A DNA stretch of 64,000 bases from NCBI GenBank assembly GCA_902613185.1, contig CACMGP010000001.1, positions 1-64,000 of the forward strand, read 5' to 3'. This stretch comes from an uncultured Alphaproteobacteria bacterium (GTDB lineage: Bacteria; Pseudomonadota; Alphaproteobacteria; HIMB59). The translations under genes and the position numbers were made by a program. Under the pieces are notes generated by a model. That model saw nothing but the letters and a program-made list of their open reading frames with translations, was not told the origin of the DNA and did not search any database. Positions 1 to 7,128 of the stretch are shown in pieces (position 1 is the stretch's first letter; every line of letters starts with the position of its first letter).

Positions 1-2
1 TA

Positions 3-446
3 AATATTAATAGTCATTTTTATTTTACTAAATATGCAATACCCATGATTAAGAAATCTAAAAATGGCTCAATCATCAATATTTCCTCTACAGCTGGTAT
101 TGATGGTTTTCCTAATAGATCACCTTATGCGGCAAGCAAATGGGCCTTAGTTGGTATTACTAAAACTTTAGCAATGGAATTAGGTAAATTTAATATACGA
201 GTAAATGCAATATGCCCGGGTTCTGTTAAAGGTGCGAGAATGATGAGAGTCATAAAAGCGAAAGCAAAAATGTTAAAGCAATCTGTAAGATCAATTGAAA
301 AAGATTTTGTTTCTATGAGTTCTTTAAAACAATGGGTTTATGAAGATGATATAGCAAAAATGTGTTCCTTTTTAATTTCTCAAGACTCCCTTAGAGTCTC
401 AGGTCAAGTAATTTCTATTGATGGAAATACTGAGAGAATGGATTAA
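3..446 (+). CDS. SDR-family oxidoreductase, C-terminal part (5' end outside window)
   Basis: The reading frame is open from base 3, so the gene starts before the window; the ATG at 45 is internal. The visible part carries the short-chain dehydrogenase core: Asn in the NxxxxF segment, the G-x-I-I-N-I-S-S strand with catalytic Ser, then YAASK with the catalytic Tyr and Lys, and the N-A-I-C-P-G motif after it. It therefore reduces or oxidises an alcohol/ketone with NAD(P)H; the substrate cannot be read from sequence. It converges on the BKACE gene and the two stop codons overlap (443-446). A role making the beta-keto acid that BKACE cleaves is inference from position only. Confidence 0.9.
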   Translation, partial: NINSHFYFTKYAIPMIKKSKNGSIINISSTAGIDGFPNRSPYAASKWALVGITKTLAMELGKFNIRVNAICPGSVKGARMMRVIKAKAKMLKQSVRSIEKDFVSMSSLKQWVYEDDIAKMCSFLISQDSLRVSGQVISIDGNTERMD

Positions 447-1330
447 GTTTTTTTTAGCTTTAAATAATCTCTAGTCTCTTGGGGACTCATAATAGAGGAG
501 CCCAACTCATGAACTATTTTTATTGCCTTTTCAACTAATTGTGGATTAGTTGCAAGTTTTCCCTTTGATAAATATAAATTATCTTCAAGCCCAACTCTGG
601 GATTACCTCCAAGTAAAACTGTTTGTGCAACAAAGGGCATTTCATTTCTTGAAATTGCAAAGCCTGACCAAATAGCATTTTTAGGCATGACATCTAACAT
701 TGCAATCATAGCTGTAGTTTTTGCTGGAGCTCCCCAGGGAATTCCTAAACACATTTGATATAAGGGTGGGTTGCTAAGTAATCCTTCTTCATAAAGCTGA
801 GCACCAAACCACATATTACCTAAATCAAATGCTTCAACTTCAGGTTTAACCCCAATTTCTTTTAATCGTTTTGCTGCTTTTCTTAAATCATTTGGAGTAT
901 TGACTGCCAACACAGAACTATCACCAAAATTTAAAGTTCCAGCATCAAGTGTACAAATTTCCGGAAGTAATTCCTCTACATGAGATATTCTTTCCATAAT
1001 ATTAGCCATATCTGTATATGGACCAAAATCCATTGGGTTATCTCCTTCACCTATATCTAAATCACCTCCCATACCGGTTGTTAAATTAATAATTACATCA
1101 GTGTCACTAGATCTAATTATTTCAACTACTTCCTTATAAAATTCAAATTTTCGACTAGGCGTTCCATCTTCTTCTCTGACATGAATATGAACTACAGATG
1201 CACCTGCTTGAGCAGACTCTATTGCGGATTTAGCTATTTGTTTTGGAGTCTTTGGAAGATCTGGATGTTTTGATGCAGTGTCACCGGATCCATTAACAGC
1301 ACATGTAAGAAATACTTTATTTTTCATCAT
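443..1330 (-). CDS. Beta-keto acid cleavage enzyme (BKACE, DUF849 / Kce family)
   Basis: A 295-aa TIM-barrel protein of the DUF849 family. These enzymes condense a beta-keto acid with acetyl-CoA, releasing acetoacetate and a new CoA thioester. The zinc ligands are visible as H48-I-H50 followed by V-R-E, and the N-terminal strand has C-A-V-N-G-S-G-D-T, near the form I associate with carnitine-cluster members (3-dehydrocarnitine cleavage). Length is normal for the family. Two adjacent ATGs (1330, 1327) are possible starts. It is divergent from the betaine/carnitine-type binding protein at 1463, so the two share a 132-bp control region. Carnitine as substrate is inference; lysine fermentation (kce) is less likely because no kdd/kal neighbours are seen. 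Confidence 0.85.
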   Translation of the reverse strand: MMKNKVFLTCAVNGSGDTASKHPDLPKTPKQIAKSAIESAQAGASVVHIHVREEDGTPSRKFEFYKEVVEIIRSSDTDVIINLTTGMGGDLDIGEGDNPMDFGPYTDMANIMERISHVEELLPEICTLDAGTLNFGDSSVLAVNTPNDLRKAAKRLKEIGVKPEVEAFDLGNMWFGAQLYEEGLLSNPPLYQMCLGIPWGAPAKTTAMIAMLDVMPKNAIWSGFAISRNEMPFVAQTVLLGGNPRVGLEDNLYLSKGKLATNPQLVEKAIKIVHELGSSIMSPQETRDYLKLKKT

Positions 1331-1462
1331 TTTTAATAGTATTACACTTAATTAATTAATAAAAAACATATTTTATAGGATTTTGTTACCTATTAATGAA
1401 TAAATAGCATATGTACTTTGACTATTTTTTGCTAATATAAAACTTTATGGGAGGGATACTCT

Positions 1463-2464
1463 ATGAGAATATCTAAAACAATTATAACTTTTATTCTATC
1501 CTCTATTCTTTTTACTGCAACATTCAGTAAAGCTAATGCTGAAAAATTATTAGCAGCAATCGCTGACTGGACTGGTGGAGAGATTTCATGTCAAGTAGCT
1601 GTAAGCATACTTGAGGATGAGTTAGGATACGAAATTGATAGAATCGTATTTGCTTCAGGAACTGGCTTGTGGGAAGCCATTGCTGCAGGCGATATTGATT
1701 TTGCATGTGAGTCATGGCCTAGTTATGCTGAAGCTGATGACGTTATGTTAAGTGGCGACCTTATCCATGGTGGAGAAGTTAAAATGACTTACTCTGGTGA
1801 TGGAAGTGTAAAATTACTTGGAACTGTTGGTATTACTGGTATGTCAGATTATTATGTTCCAAAATATTGGGCTGATGCAAACCCAGATTTTTCTAGTTAT
1901 GCTGATTTAAATAAATTTAAAGAAGATTTTGCTACTATGGAGTCTGGTGGAAAAGGTCGATTAATTGGTTGTCCAGTTGCTGGTTGGAACTGTCATGATC
2001 AAAAAAGATTAGATTTACTTGGTTTAGACTTTGTTGCTGATGAATTGGGAACCGAAACTGCTGCTCTTGCTGAAGCGCAAGGTATGTACGACAGAGGCGA
2101 GCCTTTCTTAATGTACCTTTGGGAGCCTCATTGGTTCTTTGGTGTTAACGAATTAGTAGGTGTTAAATTAGCTCCAAACAAAACATGTGATACCTTTACA
2201 GAGGCTAACAACTGGGAAACTTGTGGCGCTGACTATTGGCCAGCTACTGGTTGGGCTGTTGATTATCCAATGAACTACGGTAATCCTGATACATTTGCTA
2301 AACCAGAAAACCAAAAAGCACTTGAGTTCTTTGGTAAAATGGCTTTATCAAATGCAGATCAAGCAGCGATGCTCGTTAAAGTTCGTGAAGGTGGAGAGCT
2401 TAATGATGTTGTTGCTGAATGGAAAGCAAACAATAAATCTACTTGGGAGAAGTGGTTACCATAA
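1463..2464 (+). CDS. Glycine betaine/choline/carnitine-type ABC substrate-binding protein (OpuAC family)
   Basis: A 333-aa periplasmic binding protein with a Sec signal peptide ending near residue 26 (...KANA). The mature part starts with W-T-G-G and has the G-x-G-L-W-E-A-I-A-A-G-D-I-D-F segment typical of OpuAC/ProX-type proteins (PF04069), plus several Trp/Tyr residues suited to a quaternary-ammonium cage. The start is fixed by a strong Shine-Dalgarno (GGGAGGG, 1449-1455). No permease or ATPase gene is adjacent, so it is an orphan binding protein within this window. Codon use looks cleaner and less extreme in A/T than neighbours, consistent with high expression. The ligand could be glycine betaine, carnitine, choline or a related compound. 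Confidence 0.87.
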   Translation: MRISKTIITFILSSILFTATFSKANAEKLLAAIADWTGGEISCQVAVSILEDELGYEIDRIVFASGTGLWEAIAAGDIDFACESWPSYAEADDVMLSGDLIHGGEVKMTYSGDGSVKLLGTVGITGMSDYYVPKYWADANPDFSSYADLNKFKEDFATMESGGKGRLIGCPVAGWNCHDQKRLDLLGLDFVADELGTETAALAEAQGMYDRGEPFLMYLWEPHWFFGVNELVGVKLAPNKTCDTFTEANNWETCGADYWPATGWAVDYPMNYGNPDTFAKPENQKALEFFGKMALSNADQAAMLVKVREGGELNDVVAEWKANNKSTWEKWLP

Positions 2465-2500
2465 TCCTAGAATAATCTAGATTTTTTATTTTATTTATTA

Positions 2501-2521
2501 GGCCCTGTATATTGCAGGGCC
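2501..2521. terminator. 7-bp perfect hairpin after the binding-protein gene
   Basis: GGCCCTG (2501-2507) and CAGGGCC (2515-2521) form a perfect GC-rich stem with a 7-nt loop, 37 bp downstream of the binding-protein stop codon. In such AT-rich DNA this stands out. No T-run follows on the + strand, so it may stabilise the mRNA 3' end or weaken read-through into the ligase gene instead of acting as a classical intrinsic terminator. Confidence 0.55.
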
Positions 2522-2546
2522 AACCTAATTACTCCGTTGATATACT

Positions 2547-4043
2547 TTGACAGACTCACTTTATTCAAATCTTATTGAAACTAATTTAGACAATAATAAA
2601 ACTTTTTTAATATTAGATGATGGATCCAAAATTACTTATAAAAATTTCATAATTCTTGCATCAAAAATTTCTCACAAATTATCAAAATTAGGTTTAAAAG
2701 CAGGAAGTCATATTCTTGTAAAGTCTGCCAAATGTAAAGAAACTTTAGCTCTTTATTTGTCATCTATTCTTACTGGATCAGTTTTTTTTCCACTTAATAC
2801 AAGTTATACAGTTAACGAAACAATCTATTTTATAAAAGACTCAAAACCTTCTTTTCTTATATGTGATAAATCAGAAATTGATAGCTTGAAACCAATTTGC
2901 GACGAAATTGGCTGTAAAATTTTATCTTTAAATGCAAACGGAATAGGTGAGATTACTGATGGTATAGAAAACCTTGATAGTTTTTTTGAACCATCAAAAA
3001 GAAGCCACAATGATCTAGCAGCACTTTTGTATACTTCTGGAACTACAGGAAAACCTAAAGGAGCTATGTTAACTGAACAAAATTTAGTTTCAAACGCACA
3101 AGAGCTAATAAATTTATGGAATATAAATCGCAATGATACTTTAATCCATTCACTTCCAATTTACCATACTCATGGATTGTTTGTTGCTATTAATACTTCT
3201 ATGATAAGTGGGGCTACTATTAGATTTATAAAAAATTTTAATACAGACTCAATTATTGAGGCATTTAATTATTCAACTCTGATGATGGGTGTTCCAACTT
3301 TTTATACGAGATTGTTGAATGACAAAAGACTAGATAAGAAATTAACACAAAATATGAGACTATTTATATCTGGAAGTGCTCCATTGTTAAATCAAACATT
3401 TATAAATTTTTATAGAGTAACCGGCCATCAAATATTAGAGAGATATGGTATGACTGAAACTAATATGAATGCTTCTAATCCTTGTGATGGAGAAAGAAAG
3501 GCAGGATCAGTTGGTAAACCTTTAAAAGATATTAAAATAAGAATAAATAATATTCAAAGTGATAATACAAAATCAGAAAATGATATTGGAACAATAGAAA
3601 TAAGTGGTCCTAATGTATTTAAAGGTTATCTAAATAATCCAAATAAGACAAAAGAGGCATTTACTAAAGATGGTTTTTTTATAACCGGTGATATTGGATA
3701 TTTTGATAATGATGGATATCTATTCATATCTGGAAGAAATAAAGATTTAATCATAAGTGGTGGATATAATGTTTATCCTAAAGAAATTGAAGATATTATT
3801 AATCAACACGAATTAGTTTTAGAGTCTGCTGTTTTTGGTATCCCTAATGACGATTTAGGTGAAGTACCTATTGCAGCAATAGTTATGAAGAATAAATTTA
3901 CAGATTTAAATGATCTTAAAAATTTTTTAAAAAAACACTTAGTGAAATATAAAATTCCAAATAAATATATATTGTTGGATGAACTTCCAAAAAACGTCAT
4001 GGGAAAAGTTCAAAAAAATACTTTAAAAGAAAAATATTCCTAA
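2547..4043 (+). CDS. matB: Malonyl-CoA synthetase-like AMP-binding acyl-CoA ligase
   Basis: A 498-aa ANL-superfamily ligase. Motifs in order: the phosphate loop Y-T-S-G-T-T-G-K-P-K-G (about residues 161-171), the segment I-Y-H-T-H-G-L-F-V-A, then M-M-G-V-P-T-F-Y-T-R-L-L, E-R-Y-G-M-T-E-T-N, and the C-terminal hinge and G-G-Y-N-V-Y-P-K-E-I-E. The HTHGLF and MGVPTFYTRLL segments match malonyl-CoA synthetases (MatB), which activate malonate or methylmalonate with ATP and CoA in the cytoplasm. The start codon appears to be TTG (2547), with no clear ribosome binding site. It lies 82 bp after the binding-protein gene in the same direction. The ligase family is certain; the exact dicarboxylate is less so. 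Confidence 0.8.
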   Translation: MTDSLYSNLIETNLDNNKTFLILDDGSKITYKNFIILASKISHKLSKLGLKAGSHILVKSAKCKETLALYLSSILTGSVFFPLNTSYTVNETIYFIKDSKPSFLICDKSEIDSLKPICDEIGCKILSLNANGIGEITDGIENLDSFFEPSKRSHNDLAALLYTSGTTGKPKGAMLTEQNLVSNAQELINLWNINRNDTLIHSLPIYHTHGLFVAINTSMISGATIRFIKNFNTDSIIEAFNYSTLMMGVPTFYTRLLNDKRLDKKLTQNMRLFISGSAPLLNQTFINFYRVTGHQILERYGMTETNMNASNPCDGERKAGSVGKPLKDIKIRINNIQSDNTKSENDIGTIEISGPNVFKGYLNNPNKTKEAFTKDGFFITGDIGYFDNDGYLFISGRNKDLIISGGYNVYPKEIEDIINQHELVLESAVFGIPNDDLGEVPIAAIVMKNKFTDLNDLKNFLKKHLVKYKIPNKYILLDELPKNVMGKVQKNTLKEKYS

Positions 4044-4091
4044 ATCCCAAAAATATTCTTTTTTTTAATAATTTTAATGTATAAGTTTTAT

Positions 4092-4748
4092 ATGTCTTCG
4101 GCAGTTATATTTGGTGCTACTGGTTTAGTTGGCAGTTATTTATTAAAAAATTTAATAAATGATGAATATTATACTAGCATTAAAATTTTTACTCGTTCAG
4201 AAGTTAATATAAAACATCCAAAATTAGAAATTATTAATACAGATTTAAATAATGTTGAGAATATTAAAGATCAGATTATTGCTGATTGTTGTTTTTTTTG
4301 TATTGGTACAACAAAGAAAAACTCTCCTGAAAGAAGTGAATATCAAAGGGTAGAGTTAGATTTACCCAAGGAAATAGCCCATATATGTAAATCTAACTCA
4401 ATAAAGTCCTTCGTCTATATCTCATCTGGTTTTGCTGATCCTAATAATAAAGGTGAATATTTAAGGTTTAAGGGCCTAGTTGAAGAGGAGTTGAAAAGAT
4501 TAAACTTTGATAACCTTGGTATTTTAAGACCATCTTTTTTACTTGGAAAAAGAAAACAGTTCAGACTTGCTGAGAAAATTGGAATACCCATTTTTAAGCT
4601 ATTAACACCATTATTTTTAGGCCCGCTAAAAAAAATGAGACCAATTCATGCAAAAAAAGTAGCTAATGCAATGTCAAATATTGTAAAGAAGAACTTAGAT
4701 CAAACTACATATGAGTCTGATGAAATAGTTACGATTAGCGAATATTAA
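4092..4748 (+). CDS. NAD(P)-binding Rossmann-fold protein, TIP30/HTATIP2-like atypical SDR
   Basis: About 218 aa. It opens with a nucleotide-binding turn (A-V-I-F-G-A-T-G-L-V-G), followed by a second strand with T-R-S and later F-C-I-G-T-T and Y-I-S-S-G-F. This matches the small NAD(P)H-binding oxidoreductases that include eukaryotic TIP30/CC3 and many bacterial proteins of unknown substrate. I chose ATG 4092 because the Rossmann strand begins directly after it; an in-frame ATG at 4077 would add five residues. It sits 48 bp after the ligase and 15 bp before the deacetylase-fold gene. The reaction is unknown. Confidence 0.7.
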   Translation: MSSAVIFGATGLVGSYLLKNLINDEYYTSIKIFTRSEVNIKHPKLEIINTDLNNVENIKDQIIADCCFFCIGTTKKNSPERSEYQRVELDLPKEIAHICKSNSIKSFVYISSGFADPNNKGEYLRFKGLVEEELKRLNFDNLGILRPSFLLGKRKQFRLAEKIGIPIFKLLTPLFLGPLKKMRPIHAKKVANAMSNIVKKNLDQTTYESDEIVTISEY

Positions 4749-4763
4749 AGAAAATTTATATTG

Positions 4764-5672
4764 ATGAAAAAACTAAATGTTGTTTACAATGATAACTATG
4801 ACATTCCTCTACCAGAGGGCCATAGATTTGTTGGTACTAAATTTTCTGATTTATATAATTTTATCAAAAACTCAAATTTATATACAAATTTAACAATTCA
4901 TCAAAGTAAGTCAGCTCCTATAAATGATGTACAAGTAGTACACAACCGTAATTATGTTATGAGTGTTAAAGAAGGTAATCTATCAAGAGATCAGGAAAGA
5001 AGAATTAATTTACCGTGGAGTGAAAAATTAGCTAAAAGATCTTTCCTAGCTATACAAGGCACACTACAAACATCTCAATTAGCGTTGGATTATGGTATTG
5101 CATGTCATTTAGCAGGTGGAACTCACCATGCATTTAAAGATTGTGGATCTGGTTTTTGTGTATTTAACGATTTAGCCTATGCCTCTATAACTTTACTTAA
5201 TCAAAAAAAAATAAATAAAATTTTAATATTAGATTTAGATGTTCATCAAGGTGATGGAACTGCTTCTATTTGTGAAAATATTGATAATATTTTTACATGT
5301 TCAATTCATTGTAAAAATAATTTTCCATTTGACAAAAAAAATAGCAATTTAGATGTACCAATAGATGATGAAGTAGATGATGTTAAATATATAAATATCC
5401 TCACAAAAACGCTTGATCAAATTGAGTCTCATTTTACACCAGATATTGTTTTTTATGATGCAGGAGTTGATGTTCACTCTAACGATGATCTAGGTAATTT
5501 AAACCTTACTGATGATGGCATTAAAAAAAGAGATGAAATTGTATGTGAGTATTTCAAAGAAAAAAAAATACCTCTTTGTACTGTTATAGGTGGAGGATAC
5601 AGTAAGAATAGACAAGAATTGGCATCTCGTCACTTTTCAATATTCGAAACTGTAAGTAAAACTTATTTATGA
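4764..5672 (+). CDS. Histone deacetylase-superfamily amidohydrolase
   Basis: A 302-aa protein with the arginase/deacetylase fold. Visible active-site parts: the His pair G-G-T-H121-H122-A, the zinc ligands in L-D-L-D159-V-H161-Q-G-D-G-T, and the third ligand in Y-D-A-G-V-D236-V-H, then a C-terminal G-G-G-Y. Bacterial members remove acetyl groups from acetylated amines (acetylpolyamines), acetyl-lysine or related amides. ATG 4764 is preferred over the in-frame TTG at 4761. It overlaps the convergent bioY gene by 6 bp (5667-5672). Histones are not the substrate here; the true one cannot be told from sequence. Confidence 0.85.
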   Translation: MKKLNVVYNDNYDIPLPEGHRFVGTKFSDLYNFIKNSNLYTNLTIHQSKSAPINDVQVVHNRNYVMSVKEGNLSRDQERRINLPWSEKLAKRSFLAIQGTLQTSQLALDYGIACHLAGGTHHAFKDCGSGFCVFNDLAYASITLLNQKKINKILILDLDVHQGDGTASICENIDNIFTCSIHCKNNFPFDKKNSNLDVPIDDEVDDVKYINILTKTLDQIESHFTPDIVFYDAGVDVHSNDDLGNLNLTDDGIKKRDEIVCEYFKEKKIPLCTVIGGGYSKNRQELASRHFSIFETVSKTYL

Positions 5673-6221
5673 ATTTTTTTGATTAACTCTTTGAATCAAC
5701 CCAAAAATTATAGCTATAGCCAATACAATCTTTAGAAATTCACTATACAAAAATGGCAATAAACCAAGATTTATTGCTTGTTCTAGACCTACAAAAAACG
5801 AAAGGTGACTAATACCACACAAAAATATAACAAATGCACCTGCAAGAATAGTAGCCGATAACTTGATTAAACCTGTTTTTACTTCAGATTTGAGAATATA
5901 TGCAATTATGAACGCAGAAATTACCATTCCGTATAAAAAACCAAATGTTGGAGAAAAAATGTAGCCAATTCCTCCACCATTAGCGAATAAAGGCAGTCCT
6001 AGCACACCTAAAACCACATAAATAAATGTTGAATAAAACCCAATCATGCCCATTGATGCAGCTATAAAGAAAACCACCAAAGTTTGTAATGTCATTGGAA
6101 CAGGGTAAAAGGGAATAGAAATTTTAGAAGATATAGTCAGTAAAATCACTCCTAGTATAGTTAGGTAATACTTGCTAAAGAAGTGTGTACCAAAAAGATT
6201 TTCAGTAATTGTTTTACTCAT
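5667..6221 (-). CDS. bioY: BioY family biotin transporter S component
   Basis: A 184-aa hydrophobic protein with about six membrane segments. It shows BioY hallmarks: the I-P-F-Y-P-V-P-M-T-L-Q-T-L motif in the first third, then G-x-x-G-L-P-L-F-A and the G-Y-I-F-S-P-T-F-G-F-L-Y-G loop. BioY binds biotin in the inner membrane, either with an ECF energising module (EcfA/EcfT) or alone. No ecfA/ecfT is seen here, so this fits the solitary BioY type common in marine bacteria. It is encoded 7 bp after a small conserved gene on the same strand. Its presence suggests reliance on external biotin, though I cannot see whether bio biosynthesis genes exist elsewhere. Confidence 0.92.
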   Translation of the reverse strand: MSKTITENLFGTHFFSKYYLTILGVILLTISSKISIPFYPVPMTLQTLVVFFIAASMGMIGFYSTFIYVVLGVLGLPLFANGGGIGYIFSPTFGFLYGMVISAFIIAYILKSEVKTGLIKLSATILAGAFVIFLCGISHLSFFVGLEQAINLGLLPFLYSEFLKIVLAIAIIFGLIQRVNQKNS

Positions 6222-6228
6222 CGTATGA

Positions 6229-6441
6229 TTATCTTACTTTATCTTCGTCCTTATAAAATCTTGGATCAAATTCATCTAATTTTATACCTCTAAATGTCTT
6301 ATAAAATGAGCCAAATTTATAGCTACCAAGTTGTTCTAATGGTGTATTTGTAAACTTTGCTTTTGCTGCTTCCTCCGACTCAGCCTCTATAGTTACCTGA
6401 AAGTCATACGACATAGTCATATCTATAATGAATTTTCTCAT
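6229..6441 (-). CDS. Small conserved protein of unknown function upstream of bioY
   Basis: A 70-aa soluble protein, not recognised. It begins with a beta strand and an alternating pattern (F-I-I-D-M-T..F-Q-V-T-I-E-A-E-S-E-E-A-A-K-A-K-F) that suggests a small beta-alpha-beta fold, and ends in a charged tail. The start is well supported by one of the strongest Shine-Dalgarno sequences in the window (AGGAGGT, complement of 6447-6453). It is only 7 bp upstream of bioY, so the pair is probably one transcript. Coding is supported by ribosome binding site, spacing and composition, not by a family match. Confidence 0.7.
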   Translation of the reverse strand: MRKFIIDMTMSYDFQVTIEAESEEAAKAKFTNTPLEQLGSYKFGSFYKTFRGIKLDEFDPRFYKDEDKVR

Positions 6442-6566
6442 AACTAACCTCCTATTAATAATTAACTAAATATCATAAATATAGTGATTTTAACTAAAAA
6501 AATATAAAAATATTTAAAATTATACCCATTGGGAATGATAAAATCTTTGATATAAGTTCAATAAAT

Positions 6567-7001
6567 ATGGACAATAAAATTTTAATTATTAATGGCCCTA
6601 ATCTAGAAATGTTAGGTAAACGCAAAGAGAGTGTTTATGGAAATTTCACATTAAAAGATTTGGAAAACGAGCTACTTAAGGAGTCTGAAACATTAGGATG
6701 TAAACTTGATTTTTTCCAAAGTAATATAGAAGGAGAGATCATCAATAAAATAAATGGCTTAGACGAGTCATACTTTGGTATCATAATCAATCCCGGTGGT
6801 TTGACTCATACTTCGGTTTCATTACACGATTCTCTTGAAATTAAAACAATATTTAAAATAGAAGTTCATTTATCCAATATATACTCTAGAGAGGACTTTC
6901 GAAGAAAGTCTCTCATAGCACCAGCTTGTAATTGTTCAATTATAGGTATGGGTAAAGATGGATTTATTTATGCATTAAGATATTTAATAAAAAACATATA
7001 A
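6567..7001 (+). CDS. aroQ: Type II 3-dehydroquinate dehydratase
   Basis: A 144-aa enzyme of normal family length catalysing the third shikimate step, 3-dehydroquinate to 3-dehydroshikimate. The N-terminal I-N-G-P-N-L-E-M-L-G-K-R holds the catalytic Arg, then the lid Tyr in S-V-Y-G; N-P-G-G-L-T-H-T-S and the catalytic His in E-V-H-L-S-N follow, and R-E-D-F-R-R closes the substrate site. The C-terminal part (A-C-N-C-S-I-I-G-M-G) is less conserved than usual but aligns. No ribosome binding site is evident. It stands alone between divergent small genes and the ugp operon. Confidence 0.93.
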   Translation: MDNKILIINGPNLEMLGKRKESVYGNFTLKDLENELLKESETLGCKLDFFQSNIEGEIINKINGLDESYFGIIINPGGLTHTSVSLHDSLEIKTIFKIEVHLSNIYSREDFRRKSLIAPACNCSIIGMGKDGFIYALRYLIKNI

Positions 7002-7076
7002 ATCAAAGCTTATTTTAAATTTCATAAATATTTAATATTTTTTTATTAAGTTATACACAATCAATCTATTCCCGAG

Positions 7077-7113
7077 ACTATTAAATAGTTATATAATAGT
7101 AATAGGAACGTTC
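7077..7113 (+). promoter_or_regulatory. ugp promoter region with two palindromes
   Basis: Upstream of ugpB lie a 13-bp palindrome ACTATT-A-AATAGT (7077-7089), a TATAAT hexamer (7092-7097) and an 8-bp palindrome GAACGTTC (7106-7113) with a central CG. The Shine-Dalgarno AGGAGG (about 7118-7123) follows directly. A CG-centred palindrome next to a -10 box fits the general shape of a LacI/PurR-type operator, but no regulator gene is adjacent, so its identity is inference. Confidence 0.4.
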
Positions 7114-7128
7114 TAATAGGAGGACATA

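Noticed and set aside
1331-1462. Riboswitch upstream of the betaine-type binding protein
   Set aside because: No conserved aptamer pairing could be made out by eye. The TTGACT at 1418-1423 has no -10 box at proper spacing, so I also do not call a promoter.
1533-1715. Minus-strand ORF inside the binding-protein gene
   Set aside because: It is a shadow of a strongly supported gene; no ribosome binding site or family pattern.
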